Shown: positions 43,083 through 55,753, counted from the stretch's first letter. The stretch: 64,000 nucleotides of DNA from Pyrenophora tritici-repentis (GCF_003171515.1 NC_089392.1:558001-622000); one strand, 5' to 3'. The notes: generated from the letters alone by a model not told the origin. Numbers and translations: made by a program.

Positions 43083-44994
43083 ATGGATCCTCAACAACGG
43101 CTGCGTGGACCAATCCACGCCCAACGACACGTGCGCGTCGTATGCGTCGGGGCCGGTGCTTCTGGCCTCCTGATGGCTTACAAGCTGCAGAGACACTTCT
43201 CAAATTACAGCTTGCAAGTCTATGAGAAGAACACGGAGGTATCAGGTACTTGGTTCGAAAACAGATACCCGGGGTAAGTAGTGGAGCCTAAGGTGTGCCA
43301 ACTGCGGGGACGATGCGCCTGTCGCCCCACGGCTGTGGAACCACTGCGAATCAGAGCAATTGACGAACTTTGCTAATTTGCTTCTAGATGCGCATGCGAT
43401 GTTCCATCACACAACTACACATGGTCTTTCGAGCCGAAACTCGACTGGTCCGCTGTCTATGCCAGCTCCAGGGAAATCTATGCTTATTTCAACGATTTCG
43501 CGCACAAATATGGCCTACGGAAATACATCAAAACGCAGCATCAGGTGGTTGGTGCGACATGGAATGAACAAAAGGGGGGATACGATGTGCAGATCAAAGA
43601 TTTGGAAAGCAACACCATCGTGAACGATCATTGCGACATCCTTGTAAACGCATCCGGCATCTTGAACAACTGGCAGTGGCCTGCCATCCCAGGACTTGAT
43701 AAATACAAGGGAAACCTACTACACACTGCAAACTGGGATGACGACGTGGACTTGACAGGCCGACATGTTGGTCTGATTGGCAATGGGTTAGTCCAAAACC
43801 TTACTCATATTTCACGCGTGCTAACATCATAACAGCTCCTCCGGTATCCAAGTTCTCCCTACGATCCAACCGCACGTTAAGAAAATAACAACATTTATTC
43901 GTGAACCAACATGGGTCTCCCCAGTCCAAGGTCTTGAACAACATGTCTTCTCTGACAGTGAGAAGCTGGAGTTTGCCATGAAGCCCGGTGCGCTTATCGA
44001 CTATCGCAAGAACATCGAACGTGGTCTAAACGGCCAATTCAGCATATTCCTCAAGAACACCAACATCAACTCAGACACCGAAGCATACTTCCGAACTCAG
44101 ATGAAGGATAAGCTGAAGAATGAGTACCTAGAAGAGAAGTTGATACCCAACTGGAACGTTGGGTGTCGAAGACTGACGCCGGGTGTTGGTTACCTCGAAG
44201 CCCTGGGCAAGCCAAATGTACAGACAGTGTATGGCGAAATCAACGAGATCACGGATCGAGGCTGCTTGTGCAGTGACGGCAAAGAATACCCCATTGATGT
44301 ACTGATTTGCGCAACCGGCTTCAACACCTCCTTCAAACCTCGTTTCCCCGTCATCAATTCCTCCGGCGACAATTTGCAAGATGCCTGGGGTAAGGAACCA
44401 CGCTCCTACTTTGGCCTTGCAGCTGCCGACTTCCCAAACTATCTCATATTTCTCGGTCCCAACAGTCCCATTGGTAATGGTCCCGTGCTCAGTGCCATCG
44501 AAGCCCAGGCAGACTATATGTGCAAGCTGATTGATCGCTTCCAAACACATAACATATCTGCCTTTGCGCCCAAGACAGAGGCTGTCGACGACTTCATAGC
44601 CTTCAAGGATGAATTCATGAAGAAGACGGTTTGGCACGACGCCTGTCGCTCATGGTACAAGTCTCTCGGGCCCGACGGCCCCGTCACAGCATTATGGCCC
44701 GGCTCCACTCTACACTATATTGAAGCACTCATGGAGCTGAGGCTAGAAGACTGGCATGTTGAGTACAATGGAAATCGCTTCGCCTGGCTCGGCAACGGGT
44801 ACTCGCAGACAGAGATCGATCCCACGGCCGACTGGGCGTTCTATGTCAGGGACAAGGACGACGATGAGCCGATATCGAGGTTGCGCAGACTTCAGATTCT
44901 TAATAAAAGTGGAACGGTCGTGCCTAGTGCTGGTGTTGATTTCACTGGATCAGGTAAAGGTGGATGCGAGAGGTTGGCAGACGCAAAGTTGTAG
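43083..44994 (+). CDS. Baeyer-Villiger-type flavin monooxygenase 2
   Basis: FAD/NADPH monooxygenase, 582 aa: exons 43083..43273, 43388..43786, 43836..44994 with introns of 114 and 49 nt. First Rossmann motif VGAGASG at 22-28; SGTWFENRYPGCACDVPSH across the first splice; fingerprint YKGNLLHTANWD, which matches FxGxxxHxxxWD except for Tyr in place of Phe; second Rossmann motif IGNGSSGIQ; ICATGF further on. The chain lacks the 26-residue N-terminal extension of BVMO 1 and has a longer C-terminus. The F-to-Y change is a mild variant of the fingerprint; whether it alters the Criegee chemistry is unknown. Confidence 0.93.
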
Positions 44995-46859
44995 AGGGTC
45001 ATCTTTTTCACATCCAAGTTCTAGCCGGTCGTTTAGTTCGGTTGGCATATCTTTATTGCGCACATATTTCCCAGTGTATGGTTTTTGGATCTTAGTGGGT
45101 TCTTGGAATTTTTCAGGGAGACTGACCAAGGGCCATAGTACTGGTCACAGCCGCAATTTGATCGTTAGATACTTCGTCGAGTTGCTTACAATTTTACATA
45201 CTAGAATCTTTAATATATCACAACGTCTTCCTTCCTTCCTTCGCTTTTCTCGTTTGTCAGTCTTGGAACATCTTGACAGATCACTACCCTGGGACACAAT
45301 GACATTGCAGAGGGTGATTGACGTCCATCTGTGAATGTTTCCCTTCCCAACGGAAAGTTGTACTCCCTTAATTCCGTAGCGCATATCGCCACCCGGTGAA
45401 GCAAGCGACAATAAACGTCAGCTTTCAAGATAAGGTTGCTCTTCCCGCGAAGCGACAGTTGAAAGATCTGCCAGTCTGCTAATTAGATCACACCGTTGGC
45501 CTCTTGCGTACCCACCGAACCGCTCTCATCGTTTCCGGTCTGTGTCTGAACTTTGTGAGTGCTAGTTGCGCGCGGGGTGGAATATAGCGTCACATGATTG
45601 GTCTTGGCATCCATATGGATCCGCCTGGATGGCAACCCACGTGTAAATAGGTTCATGGTACCTTTCACACAATCCATTTGAGAACTATAGTCGCACCTCG
45701 CTTACTCGTGCAAGAACTGTCATGAGCTCAAACTCGCAGTAAATCTACCAGTGAAACAAGACGACAATCAAAATAGCTACTTCCCCAGAAATTTGATATC
45801 TGCCGAGATAGACAGCCTCATACAGCGGCGATGCAACCAAACATGAGTAAACTGGATGAAAATAGACGAAGCGTTGGCGACGGATGGAGGCGTTGACCGT
45901 GCTGACTTAAGATTCGCGCTAGTCAGGCCCGGCTCCCCATCTCACGGCGCCCGTCGAAACTTCCTTATCCACCAGCGAAACATCGGACCACCCCCCATCC
46001 AATTTCCCAAGACGATGTACTGAGTTCGCTGGAGATCCGCAAAGCAAGGCATCTGTGTAACCTGCAAGTAAGCAGGATACATGAACACCGGTGTTGAGAA
46101 GCACTGACAACGGGCGAACGTTGGGGGACAGTGCGTGAACAGAAGAATACGGAAGGAATAGCGAGGGAACTTCAACACCGTGTTGCTTGCAGGAAAGTTA
46201 GGCATGACAAACATCCGCGGAGAAAAAAAGCCATCGGTTTGAACTACACGACTCGAAATAGCTTGCGAAACCAGCAGCAAGCTATTTCCAGACCTGTCGA
46301 CCGTCGTTCAGAAATACCATAGCCCAACCAGCTGGACCCTTGAACATGTTACCTCTTTCGACTCGTTTCTTCGGCTACTGAGAGTTTTCCCCCCGCTTTC
46401 TCTAGCCCGAAGCAGCGGAGCATCATACGTGTACCGCCTTATTGCGGATGCCGAGAGATGCCCAGTTACCAGAAACATAGATGATGTGTTTCGGTCGCTA
46501 CTATTTCCGTTGGGGGGCGGGCGGGTGATCTTCGGTGCAGGAGGCAAGACTGCAGGTAAGGCAAGGCGAGTGGAAGATGGTGTTGGGGTAGCCGACTCCG
46601 GTCAGTGGCAGGGGTTGTCAGACGTGCATCATCACGTGTCTCGACGACGTAGACGATGGCTTAGGGTCTAGAGGTCGGTTTGAGAAGCCTCGGGGGATTA
46701 CATATGGTGGAGAAGGCCAGAGTGTATATATTCCGACGCTGTTTGCCAGTGTTTAAATCATCATCAGCATCCAGCTTCCCATCTTCCACTCTCATCATCC
46801 ATCAATCAGTACAACACTTCTCAATACCAACTTCACCCAACAAACCAACAACTATCAAA
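44995..46859. other. 1.9-kb intergenic region
   Basis: Right border of the catabolic block. Several short frames, none convincing. I see no transposon ends. It contains the promoter of the small gene at 46860, including a pyrimidine-rich leader (CATCATCAGC..) just before the ATG. Confidence 0.5.
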
Positions 46860-47335
46860 ATGCCTACTTCCCAGATCTCCACTCCTCTAAAGGGCGTTGA
46901 CGCCGCTATTGTCATCGCTGCTCTTCACAACCACGATCTCATGATCAAGACTGTCTGCCCAGCGCTCGTCAGCTACGCTTTCGAGTCTGGCGACAAGGCC
47001 ACCTCAGCCACATACACCATCACCGACAAGAAGCCCATTGGCCAGGTACGTCTACCACCACCTCCTCTTCCTTCGACCCCCACCACTAACACCCATGCCA
47101 GACTACCTACACCCTCACATTGACCAACGTCCCCGACGGTGTCGACTCCCTCGTCAACGCTAAGCCCCCCGTCGGCATCCTCACCATCAGCGGCAAGTGG
47201 CGAGTCACCGACGGCACGCTCAACGAGTCCATCGACATCGATGCCAACTTCATGATGAAGAAGGTCGCCAAGAGCACGGTTGAGAAGACGCACCCGGAGC
47301 AGCACTTGAAGCTTCTTGAAGCCGCAAGGGGTTAA
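46860..47335 (+). CDS. small DUF7053-like protein
   Basis: 139 aa, probably cytosolic: exon 1 46860..47045, intron 47046..47101 (56 nt), exon 2 47102..47335. The pattern HNHDLMIKTVCPALVSY, then TYTITDKKPIGQ|TTYTLTLTNVPDGVDS and GILTISGKWRV resembles fungal DUF7053 proteins (HDH.LMI..NPLV .. Y..TDR...GQ..Y...F.NVPDG), which look like a START/SRPBCC-type lipid-binding fold; function unknown. The ATG sits in an excellent context (TATCAAAATGCC) after a pyrimidine-rich leader, and codon use is strongly C-ending (ATC, GTC, CTC), suggesting high expression. Confidence 0.82.
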
Positions 47336-48498
47336 ATTGCGACTTTACGGAGTACATGGGATTAAAAGAGACATTGCATGCATAAGATGGAGCAATTGAA
47401 CTGAATTTTTGGGGGGTCTGGTGTGTGCATTTAGTTGCGAGGGGATGTAGCATTGGTTGGAGTTTTTTTTGTCGATTTTTTTTGTTTTTAAATGCATCGG
47501 GTTTGGTAGTTGCAATAGAAGTGGCCTTTACGAGGGTCTTGAATCTAATCATGTGTTTCTTGTGCTTCTTTGGAATTGGCAACGTGTGTTACAAATTCTG
47601 AGTATGGTGGATGGAGTAATGGATATATCCTTGATGTACTGTCTTACATACATTAGTCTCGGGTGAATCCAAGGCGCTACCATTCAAGAATGTTACAGAG
47701 TGAGTGCTTTGCTCGAATTAGAAACATTCCGCATTGTCACTCTAGTACGATGAACAGAGCCCTCTGACATCTCTGTGCGAGACGAGAAAATCAGTCTATT
47801 CAGAGCTCATATCTCACAGACTTCCAGCGAGACGAGTCTTGGTGTAGTTGACGCCCTTCGTTCCAGATTCATGGAGTCGCCGCCATTTTTGACATCAGAT
47901 GCATCGGCCACCACAACTACACCGATTTTTTTCTGTATGGCAATCACCATCAAAAGAAGTCGGTGACGGTCTTGAAAATAAGCATCTTGCTAACGTGTAG
48001 CATGCTTTCGGAGAAAAAGACCGCATCCAATAGTATAGTTTGAGACGTGGCGACTGTTATACTCACCAACCTCAGTCCCCAGAAGCCAATTTACATGCCA
48101 TTTGCATTTGCGATACACAAATCGGTAAACCTAGAAGACTTCGGTATCGCTTTCGTTTTTGTTGAAGTCGCAGTAGTGGGAGAAGGAGCGTTCCATGCCG
48201 CGGAGCGGAAAGTAACGGTAGACCTGATTAGCACTACAAGCATCATTGTCACTCGCGCGAACTCTCCCAAATCGCATGTAGCACAATCGCTTGATTTTAG
48301 ATTCATGGTGCTTGGATCAAATAAGAAATTCGGCTGATACAACAGCAAACCTTACAACAACGTCAAGAAGTGGAGTGCACACATCTAGCAGGCATGTGTA
48401 CGTTCAGTTCCATCGTTCACAGTTATGGGTAGCGGTACTGATAGGTACAAAACGTTCATTTCTCTCATTACAATTTTGCTTTACGATTTTGGTACCAT
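47336..48498. other. intergenic region (convergent genes)
   Basis: 3' flanks of the small gene and of the dioxygenase. T-rich runs around 47464..47490 lie in the 3' UTR zone. No supportable gene. Confidence 0.5.
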
Positions 48499-49677
48499 CT
48501 ACTCCGCAGCAGGGGCACTCTGTGAAGGTGGCGAGGGTCCCCACTGTCCACAGTTCTGGCAGGTATCAGGGTAGCCTGCCCACGGACTTCCCTCCACGGG
48601 AACACCTCCCTCAGCCGTCCACCTGTTGACTGGATGTACCTCTATTGTCGCTTTGGGGTTAACGCCCACATCGATGGTGGCATACAAACCGTCCTCGATC
48701 GTATTGCCAATCAGCGAGATCTTCATGACCGGGTCGTCTCCGCCCTGGAAACCCATCTTGTAGAGGAAGTCTTCGTCGTTGTTCATGGCGGCTTGTGTGT
48801 TGGTGTTGTAAGGGGCCGTCTTCTCAACTTCATTCAGGAGGTTTTGCTCAATGTAGAATTGGCCAGCGTGCGAGACTGTACCGCCTTCGATCGTATTGTT
48901 GGGGAGAAGCTTGGCGCCGTGATGGATAATAGCTGCAATTGTTATCATGAAAAGCTGTTGAAAGGTGGTAAAGAGACTCACTATGTAGATGGTTCGTGCG
49001 GCCGACATAATGTCCAGGAATGACCGTTACGAATGTAGCAGTGCCATTAGCGCTTGTGGGTTGGACACCACGAAGAGCGTTGGTCACAATAGCTGTAGCA
49101 GAGCCATCACCGTTGCCTCTAGCCTGCACACCAGTGTAGACACCGGTAGAGTTCGCTCCCCACATCTCGACGTAAGCATCGGTGACAGGCGTGCAAGTTG
49201 AAACGTCAATAATGTTGACGTCCAGGTGAGTGATGGCTCCCCCCTCGCCAGTGACGATATCTTGCCGAATGAGCTCACCAGAAACCCCTAGTTGACCGTT
49301 AGCAAGCATCAAGTAATGTATTTAGTCTGCATTTGCCTACAATATGGACCCTCTCCAACCTCAGGATCAAGCGTGCAAGCTGCATCGACTCCATAAGTCT
49401 CTTCGACTTCGGCAGCGTCGCGACGGACGATTCCATGTTCTTTGGCGAAACCAGCCGCGACCCGGAGTTCGTGGAGCCTGGTCTCGCGTCTCTGGTGCTG
49501 CTCTCGAACCCACCCAGTCCCGACTAGATCACGCTTGCATGCCTGGACACTCCGACGGTTCGGGTGATCAAGATGAGCCTGCCTGCGCAAGACCTCTCTG
49601 TGCGTACTGCCTCCAGGGTGAGCAAGAACACTGGTAGCCAGAAGTAAGGCGTTGGAAGCATGCGCGAGTCTGACCAT
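48499..49677 (-). CDS. secreted intradiol ring-cleavage dioxygenase
   Basis: Fe(III) enzyme cutting catechol-type rings between the two hydroxyls, here with a secretion signal, a type found in many ascomycetes. Exons 49677..49341, 49287..48982, 48932..48499 with introns of 53 and 49 nt, 358 aa. Signal peptide: residues 1-19 (HASNALLLATSVLAHP). Iron-site region: EGPYWVSGELIRQD spanning intron 1 (family GPYY..GE), DVNIIDVSTCTPVTDAYVEMW, then PGHYVGRTNHLHTIIHHGAK across intron 2 with the His ligands. The tail has Cys pair CQNCGQWGPSPP. Role is likely extracellular degradation of plant phenolics or defence against catechols. Confidence 0.92.
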
Positions 49678-50369
49678 AATGGCGGCGAATATAGGATGAA
49701 TGCGAGAGGTCCCGAGGTTAGGTAAGTGTGAAAAAGCTCGGTAGAGATCTTGTCAAAATCAGGTAATCGATGGTTCTTCAGTTTGGTACGCCAAGGATGG
49801 GTACCATGGTACTATAGAGGAGATAGAATGTCGAGGATAACTCATGGCACTCTGCTTTCAGTCTCTTTATATATTCGACATGCTGCGTAATAATGTGACT
49901 TGTCTTGCAGATAGTATCCATCTCATTCCGGGCATACGAGTATATGCACATGCCATTCTCAGTGCCGAGCGGTTGTGCAGGTGTTATCGGTGGATACTAC
50001 CCTCCACATATTGTCAGGGGAGGTTACATTTGACATGGTTGTGATAGGCGGCGGCAGATGTTCGCTTAGTACAAGAACCCACAGCTATAGTGGCGCTCAA
50101 TGAATGCCCGCTCTTGGCAGCGGGGAGCTTGCCGTCTTGTAGTCTTGGTACGATGGAAAAGAGCGTATTGCGTGGCGAAGATTAACCGACGTGACATTAA
50201 CCGAATGTTGATGCTTAGAGGTACTGATATTTTGCTGAGTTGAGAGCCAAGGTTGAGATCCAATTGAGGCAAGGCTTTATTCGGCACGTAACGAGGCTTA
50301 GATTTCGGTAGTTATGGTTCCTTCTCTAGCTTCTCCTCCATCTCGATATCCACATCATCACCAAACCAG
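49678..50369. other. intergenic region
   Basis: Promoter of the dioxygenase on its left side. No supportable gene. Confidence 0.5.
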
Positions 50370-50726
50370 TTAGTCTTTGCAGCCTGAGTGGTCACCGCGA
50401 TGGCCGAAAACCCACCAGCTCCCCTTATCATCTATACCTCCTTGACCAAAAGCTATGTCATCACGTGTATTCCCATGAGCACAATCACAGCTGAATTGAA
50501 AGTTCAAACTCAGTAAGGGCTCAAAGCGTTCAGACATATGATTCCTGGAACCTCCAATGTTATCGCAAGACGTCGCTACTAAGTTTCGAACAATTCTTCG
50601 GGTTTCATCGTTGTTTGCGGAAGCGTCATGGAACTGGCCGACGTAGATGTAGTGCCTTGGCTTACCATGGGCTGCAAGAATGGGAGTAGTGAGAAGGGGA
50701 ATGCTAATTCCAAGGTATTCTATCAT
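50370..50726 (-). CDS. candidate small secreted cysteine-containing protein
   Basis: 118-aa open frame, no intron needed. The first 20 residues form a plausible signal peptide (YLGISIPLLTTPILAAHG, cut near AHG). The remainder is hydrophilic with four Cys (TSCDN, FSCDC, SGCKD), two possible disulfides, a W pair near the end and no family I recognise. Size, signal peptide, even Cys count and position alone in a 4-kb gene-poor stretch are the features of fungal effectors or other small secreted proteins. Chance frames of this length are common, so it needs expression support. The sequence CTTATATAACT lies directly before the ATG. Confidence 0.42.
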   Translation of the reverse strand: MIEYLGISIPLLTTPILAAHGKPRHYIYVGQFHDASANNDETRRIVRNLVATSCDNIGGSRNHMSERFEPLLSLNFQFSCDCAHGNTRDDIAFGQGGIDDKGSWWVFGHRGDHSGCKD

Positions 50727-53700
50727 AGTTATATAAGTCTATCCGGAACGTTAAGAACTAACTCATGTTGACTTATTTTAGGAATAGTTATGATACGGGT
50801 CTCTAAATTAGGCGACGGTAAAGGGTGGACGTGATGGCAAGGTATGGAGGGAAAAGCAAGTGATATTAATGCTGAGTAGGTAAACCAAGGTAGCAAGGAC
50901 TCAAATGTATGTTGTACTCTTGAGATTTTTCTATCAATATCCCTGATCGGTTAATGCCAACTGGTCATAGTCAACTCATACAACTTCCCTTGGTCGGCCC
51001 TTCACAGTTGCTTACAATTAGCCGCTGCTGTAAGTCGGCGCCACCGGATGCGCAGAGACTGGCTGTAAGACGGTGCATTCCGTGGTAGCGGCGGCAGGCT
51101 CGTGCTGTCTGGAGTACGAAAGCATGCCTATGCCTACCCAAGCTTTGGTGTCCGGGGCTGCGATTGAATGTACTGTACGACGCTATCTCCATACATGTTA
51201 TACGGGCCAGCCCGAATGTCGATTCAGTCTCGGACATTGAAAAAGCTCACAGGCTAGCGGTGGCTGGACCGGCTGACGCTGGAACACAAATCTTGAAGCT
51301 TTGTGCGATGACGTGGTAGCTCACTGGGTAGTTAGCGCTGATGGAAACCGTGCACGACCCCGCAGTTGGAGGCTACCTCTATGCTTTCAAATCGTGTTAT
51401 ACCACTGGCTGGGGCTTTCATCTTTTTGTCCCGACGTAATGGTCCACCTGTTACCTGGTTGAGCTCAAACGATAACCCTCTTGTAATTGCACTCACCTCA
51501 ACCTTTACACTATTGCAGTCCAGACTTTCCTTGGCTGCAATTGTATGTCAAGACCACTATGCTCACAAGCCACTCTAGTGCTACGAATATGGTTGTAGCC
51601 AGCGAATCTTTTGCGGCCCTCGCCACCCGATTCCGCACTTCTATGGCAGCTACTCCTATATCGTGTTCCACAGCCGCTGGTATGGCGGCTGAAAAGTCGT
51701 TGTCTTGGCATAAGATTATGTCAAGCAGGGCGGCCTCAAGACAGTACACCGGACATGACACAAAGCAACCAATGATGCGCAACTAGTCTGACAGCTGTAC
51801 ACATACATTCTGACCGGATTGATTTTCGATTCTCTTGTCCAGGTGTTGCAAGCCTTCGATACGTCTCGTAGTCGTACACGGTAGAGCGGGCGAGTTCCAT
51901 ACAAAAGGGCCGTTATATAATACCGGAGATGACGCGAACAGTCAGCCATCTGACCGGGACACAAGATGACGAATCGGGGGAACTCCAAGATCGACTAAAT
52001 GAGGTTGCTCGTAGGTATGCCTCAGCGCAGCACCAGAAGCTCGGTGCACTGGTTGGGTTTATGATGAAGGCGGTGGTTGCGAAATGTCTAGAATGGATGG
52101 ATATCGTAGTAGCCATCAGATGTAACATAGAGTTGTCGGCTCGTAAGTGGAATCCGAGCCAATAGACTTTGAAACACTTTTCAGTGATGAATGCCGCCTA
52201 AATTCAAGTCGTTGATAACCCTGCCTGGGCAGTGAAACAAGATCAAGAGAAAACATTGGCATCTTCGGAGAACTGTTCAGAACACGACTTCAAAAGCCAT
52301 TTCCGAATACCCGAGTCATTTCTGGAGCCAGCAGGGCTACACAAGATTCAGGGCGACAGAAAAAAAAAGAGGATGCCAGATGCGGTGAAGACTGACCTAA
52401 GATGTACATATACCCGCTTGCATAATAAGCCAGGGGCAGAATGCATGACAGTGAAAACATGCGGCAGGGTCAATGCAAATGACAAAGCTACAGCAGGATT
52501 CGATGTTTCTAGGCAAGCGCGGACTTGTTTCCTAGTGACATGCATCGGAATCTTGTGCCGAGGAGAGGCTCTTCTAGGTTTAAATTAAGCATGTACGTTA
52601 GTTGGTGCATGCCCACATTCGGCAGGAAGCAAAGTTTTGAGATTTCATAATGGCATTCATCTGGACAGGAAACCGGTCGATGTAACGGAGGTCCTCTGCG
52701 TATCACCGGCATTGGCGCGCGGAAGTCGGCGGTCGTGGAGGGCATGAGAATGTTTTGGAAAGAGATGTGGCTGCGATATTGTCATGAGGATTCATGTGGA
52801 GTACTTGCAGTCTTTCGCATGAGGTGTGTGGGGCGGATGGCAAAGTCCAAGACCTAGGGGGCTAACATTGGAGCGATTCATGACGTCACGTGTGGATCTG
52901 TTCACTCAACCTTCGCTCCGCGGACACATCTTGTTTGCGAACTTGTTCTTTACCTTGAGAAAATGCCGCATTGAGCAGACACACCAGACGAAGACATGAG
53001 CGCATGAGATGGCCGCCACATGGGACTAAGCAAAGCACAACTACCGGCCTTGATGGGCGAATGCGGAGGATCCAAGGTCCAAGTACTCTAGACCCGTCGC
53101 ACCAGGCTTCCGCAGCGTGCACCGAACATAGTACCAATCTATCATGCTCAATATCAGCGAGACGACAGCTTAGTATAGCTGACATATTGAGCCAAGCATT
53201 CCTAGTCAGTTCAGACGTTGAAGTTGAAGCTTGTGGTCGTAGCAGAGAAGGCATGACTCAGCGCACTCTTTGTCAAGAACATGACGCACTTGTCACGCTT
53301 CTCACGTACAGAAGCAAGCAAAGATGGATCGACGGACGTTGAGGATTGCATAGGTGCTTGCTAGTTGGATTGAGCCCCACGAGAGAGTGTAGCGAACAGC
53401 GCAGCCGTTCCTGCCGACTCCCGAGGTCGTTCCCGAAACACCAACGCCGGCACTGAAACACGCAACGCGATAACCCTGACGCTAGGGTATTATTGCCGTT
53501 TGATAGCTCTCGCGTCACGCACATAGCAACGAGGCGATCCCAGGTGTCATGTCACCATTGCAGCACGGGCGAATCGCAAAGCGTTAGCAGCGCTGAAACC
53601 CTTGCGGCGGTCACCCGCAGGGTCCCGAGGCTCCTTGCCCTCACGAACCCAATGGCATAGGCCGAAACGAGTTGGTGTCAGGAAGTGAGTAAAACTTAAC

Positions 53701-53803
53701 CAGATTTTGGAACCTTGAAACCTCAAGTAGATATGGGGCCGAGCTGGGTCGACTGTTTTCTTCAATTCTCATCCTTTCACCTCATCTATTCGCGCATTTT
53801 GCA
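50727..53803. other. 3.1-kb gene-poor region
   Basis: Short frames on both strands (for example 51910..52165 and 52232..52588) but none with a domain, signal peptide or splice chain I can support. No LTR or terminal inverted repeat seen. The right end holds the promoter of the gene at 53804. Confidence 0.5.
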
Positions 53804-55097
53804 ATGACGACATTTCTCAATTCTCCAAGCTCGCCGAAGCCGGTACACGGCACTTTCTATGATGACGAACGTAGCGTCCGGGAATCTTCGAGACATACGG
53901 CCAATCTTTCAGGCGCGACCATGTTGGATTTGATCAGCGGTCCGGAGGGAACCATAGCCGCTGCCTACAACGAGGCAACCACGCCTACGAAACCGACGTC
54001 GAGATCAAAACGGGTTCCCAATTTCTCTGCCACAAAGTCTCAGCTGCGACAGACGAACCGGACACTGCTTGAAATCGTTCAGAATATCCAGGCCGAACTC
54101 GCATTCCAGAGAGAAGCCATGCTTGACATGCAAACGCGCATTTACCACCTTGAAACCAGGCCTTGCAACCATGTCAGTAACAACACCAGCCACGATATTG
54201 AGTTGAGCCCCCCAAAACTCCCGTCCCGCAAGCGATCCGAGATCAGAGCCAAGCCCGTAAAGAGCACTACTCGCGAAACCCCAAGACGTCGAGATGCGCA
54301 CCAAAAACACGGCGAGAAGCGGGGTGCTACCAATAAAGAAGGCGCCTTCTGGAAGTCCCCCACCCGTTTCTCCGGCTTCAACTTCAACTTCGATCTGCTA
54401 GAAACCGTACCCAGCTCAAGAGACGCACCAGAAGTAATTCCAGTCTCGCCCCCCGTACCAGAAAAAGACGAGCAACACGACCCATTTGCCTCTGGTGGAA
54501 AGCGTAAAACAACACCACGCATCACGCGTGTATTAACCGGGGAACCCACAGCCATGTACCACGACGTAGTCAGCGACATCAGGGAGCACGTCATCGACTT
54601 CGACCGCGTCAGGACGCCCATACCACCAATCCTGCAATCCCCCCCGCGCAGCTCCCGCAGCAAGCTCAACACGGCAAACACAGCCACGACAAACAGCCGC
54701 GACGACGAAATCACCGCTCTACCCCAAGTCCCCGTGCTCGCCCCGCCGTCGTCCATGGACGAACCGCAACACCACCGCAAAGGCATCAAGAGCCTCTTCA
54801 TGTACAGGACCTTTTCCAAAAGCTACAATAAGTCGGATTTTGCCCCCAGCACTGGGGATCGTCGCTCCGGTTCGTTACGCTGTTAAAATCTCGGTGCCGC
54901 GGACAATCAAGTAACTTCTGAGAATAGGCGCACGCCATAACCACCACAACCAGAACTATCGGGAATTCGATAATTTGTTCACTTCCAAGACGACGAATGG
55001 GGAGCGCTTTCAGTTGGCTGTTACGCCGACGATTCCGTTGCAGGATCTTTATCATAGGTATCGTCTTGAGCAGCAGCAGCAGACGGTGAGGGCGTAA
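53804..55097 (+). CDS. hypothetical disordered protein with a short coiled coil
   Basis: Unrecognised. Exon 1 codes for about 355 residues rich in Ser, Pro, Arg and Lys; residues about 78-118 (SQLRQTNRTLLEIVQNIQAELAFQ.. region) form a coiled coil, and a FWKSPTRFSGFNFNF motif lies near 183-200. The frame closes at 54886, but a second exon at 54928..55097 reads well in phase (HNHHNQNYREFDNL, LQDLYHRYRLEQQQQ, then TAA). I place the intron at 54870..54927 (58 nt, donor GTTCGT, acceptor TAG), total 411 aa; a donor at 54861 is also in phase, and both are weak. It may be a nuclear or cytoskeletal scaffold. Confidence 0.7.
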
Positions 55098-55230
55098 TAG
55101 ATGGACGGACGGATGGATATGGAATAGAAGAAGGGGGAGTTATTAGAAGGCTAAGAATGGAAATGACGAAAAACGACAACAAGATACGAACTTGACAAAT
55201 ATGTAAGATATACACAACTCTGGACCAACG

Positions 55231-55285
55231 GAAGAAGAAGAAGAAGAAGAAGAAGAAGAAGAAGAAGAAGAAGAAGAAGAAGAAG
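55231..55285. repeat. (GAA)18 microsatellite
   Basis: About 18 perfect copies of GAA (55 bp) in the 3' flank between the hypothetical gene and the convergent TMBIM5 gene. Not in a supported coding exon. Confidence 0.97.
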
Positions 55286-55753
55286 GGATATCGGCGCTTT
55301 CAACCCACAGGCTGTTTTCTGACAAGTCAAACAAATTATTTTCTATCACTCTTAACTATACACTTTATACTTTACATCTCTTCTTTCTTTCACCTCGCAG
55401 TAAACCGTGTCTAATCACTTTCTAATATTTCCATTCTTTCAGTCACGACCATAACTCATGTGGACCATATATATCCTTTTTCTTATCTTATCATGGACGA
55501 GATGCATCACCCACAACCACAACGTAATATTTATCACATGGAAGCACCGTGTCTCAACAAAACGACAGTAATGTATATTTCAATTGTTTTTGCTCATTTG
55601 TACGATATGACGGGAGATAAAGAAAGAGAGGAGCAATATGTACAGCTACAGTTCAAACCCATAGGCCAATCTACCCAAACGACAATATGCTAAGCAATTC
55701 CATGCTCATTTCCGAACAACATTGCCGATATATGTAGTCCCAGATTATATCTT

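Noticed and set aside
51300..51370. Possible tRNA-like stretch (tggtagctcactgggtagtt)
   Set aside because: No acceptor stem or T-arm can be folded from the flanking sequence.
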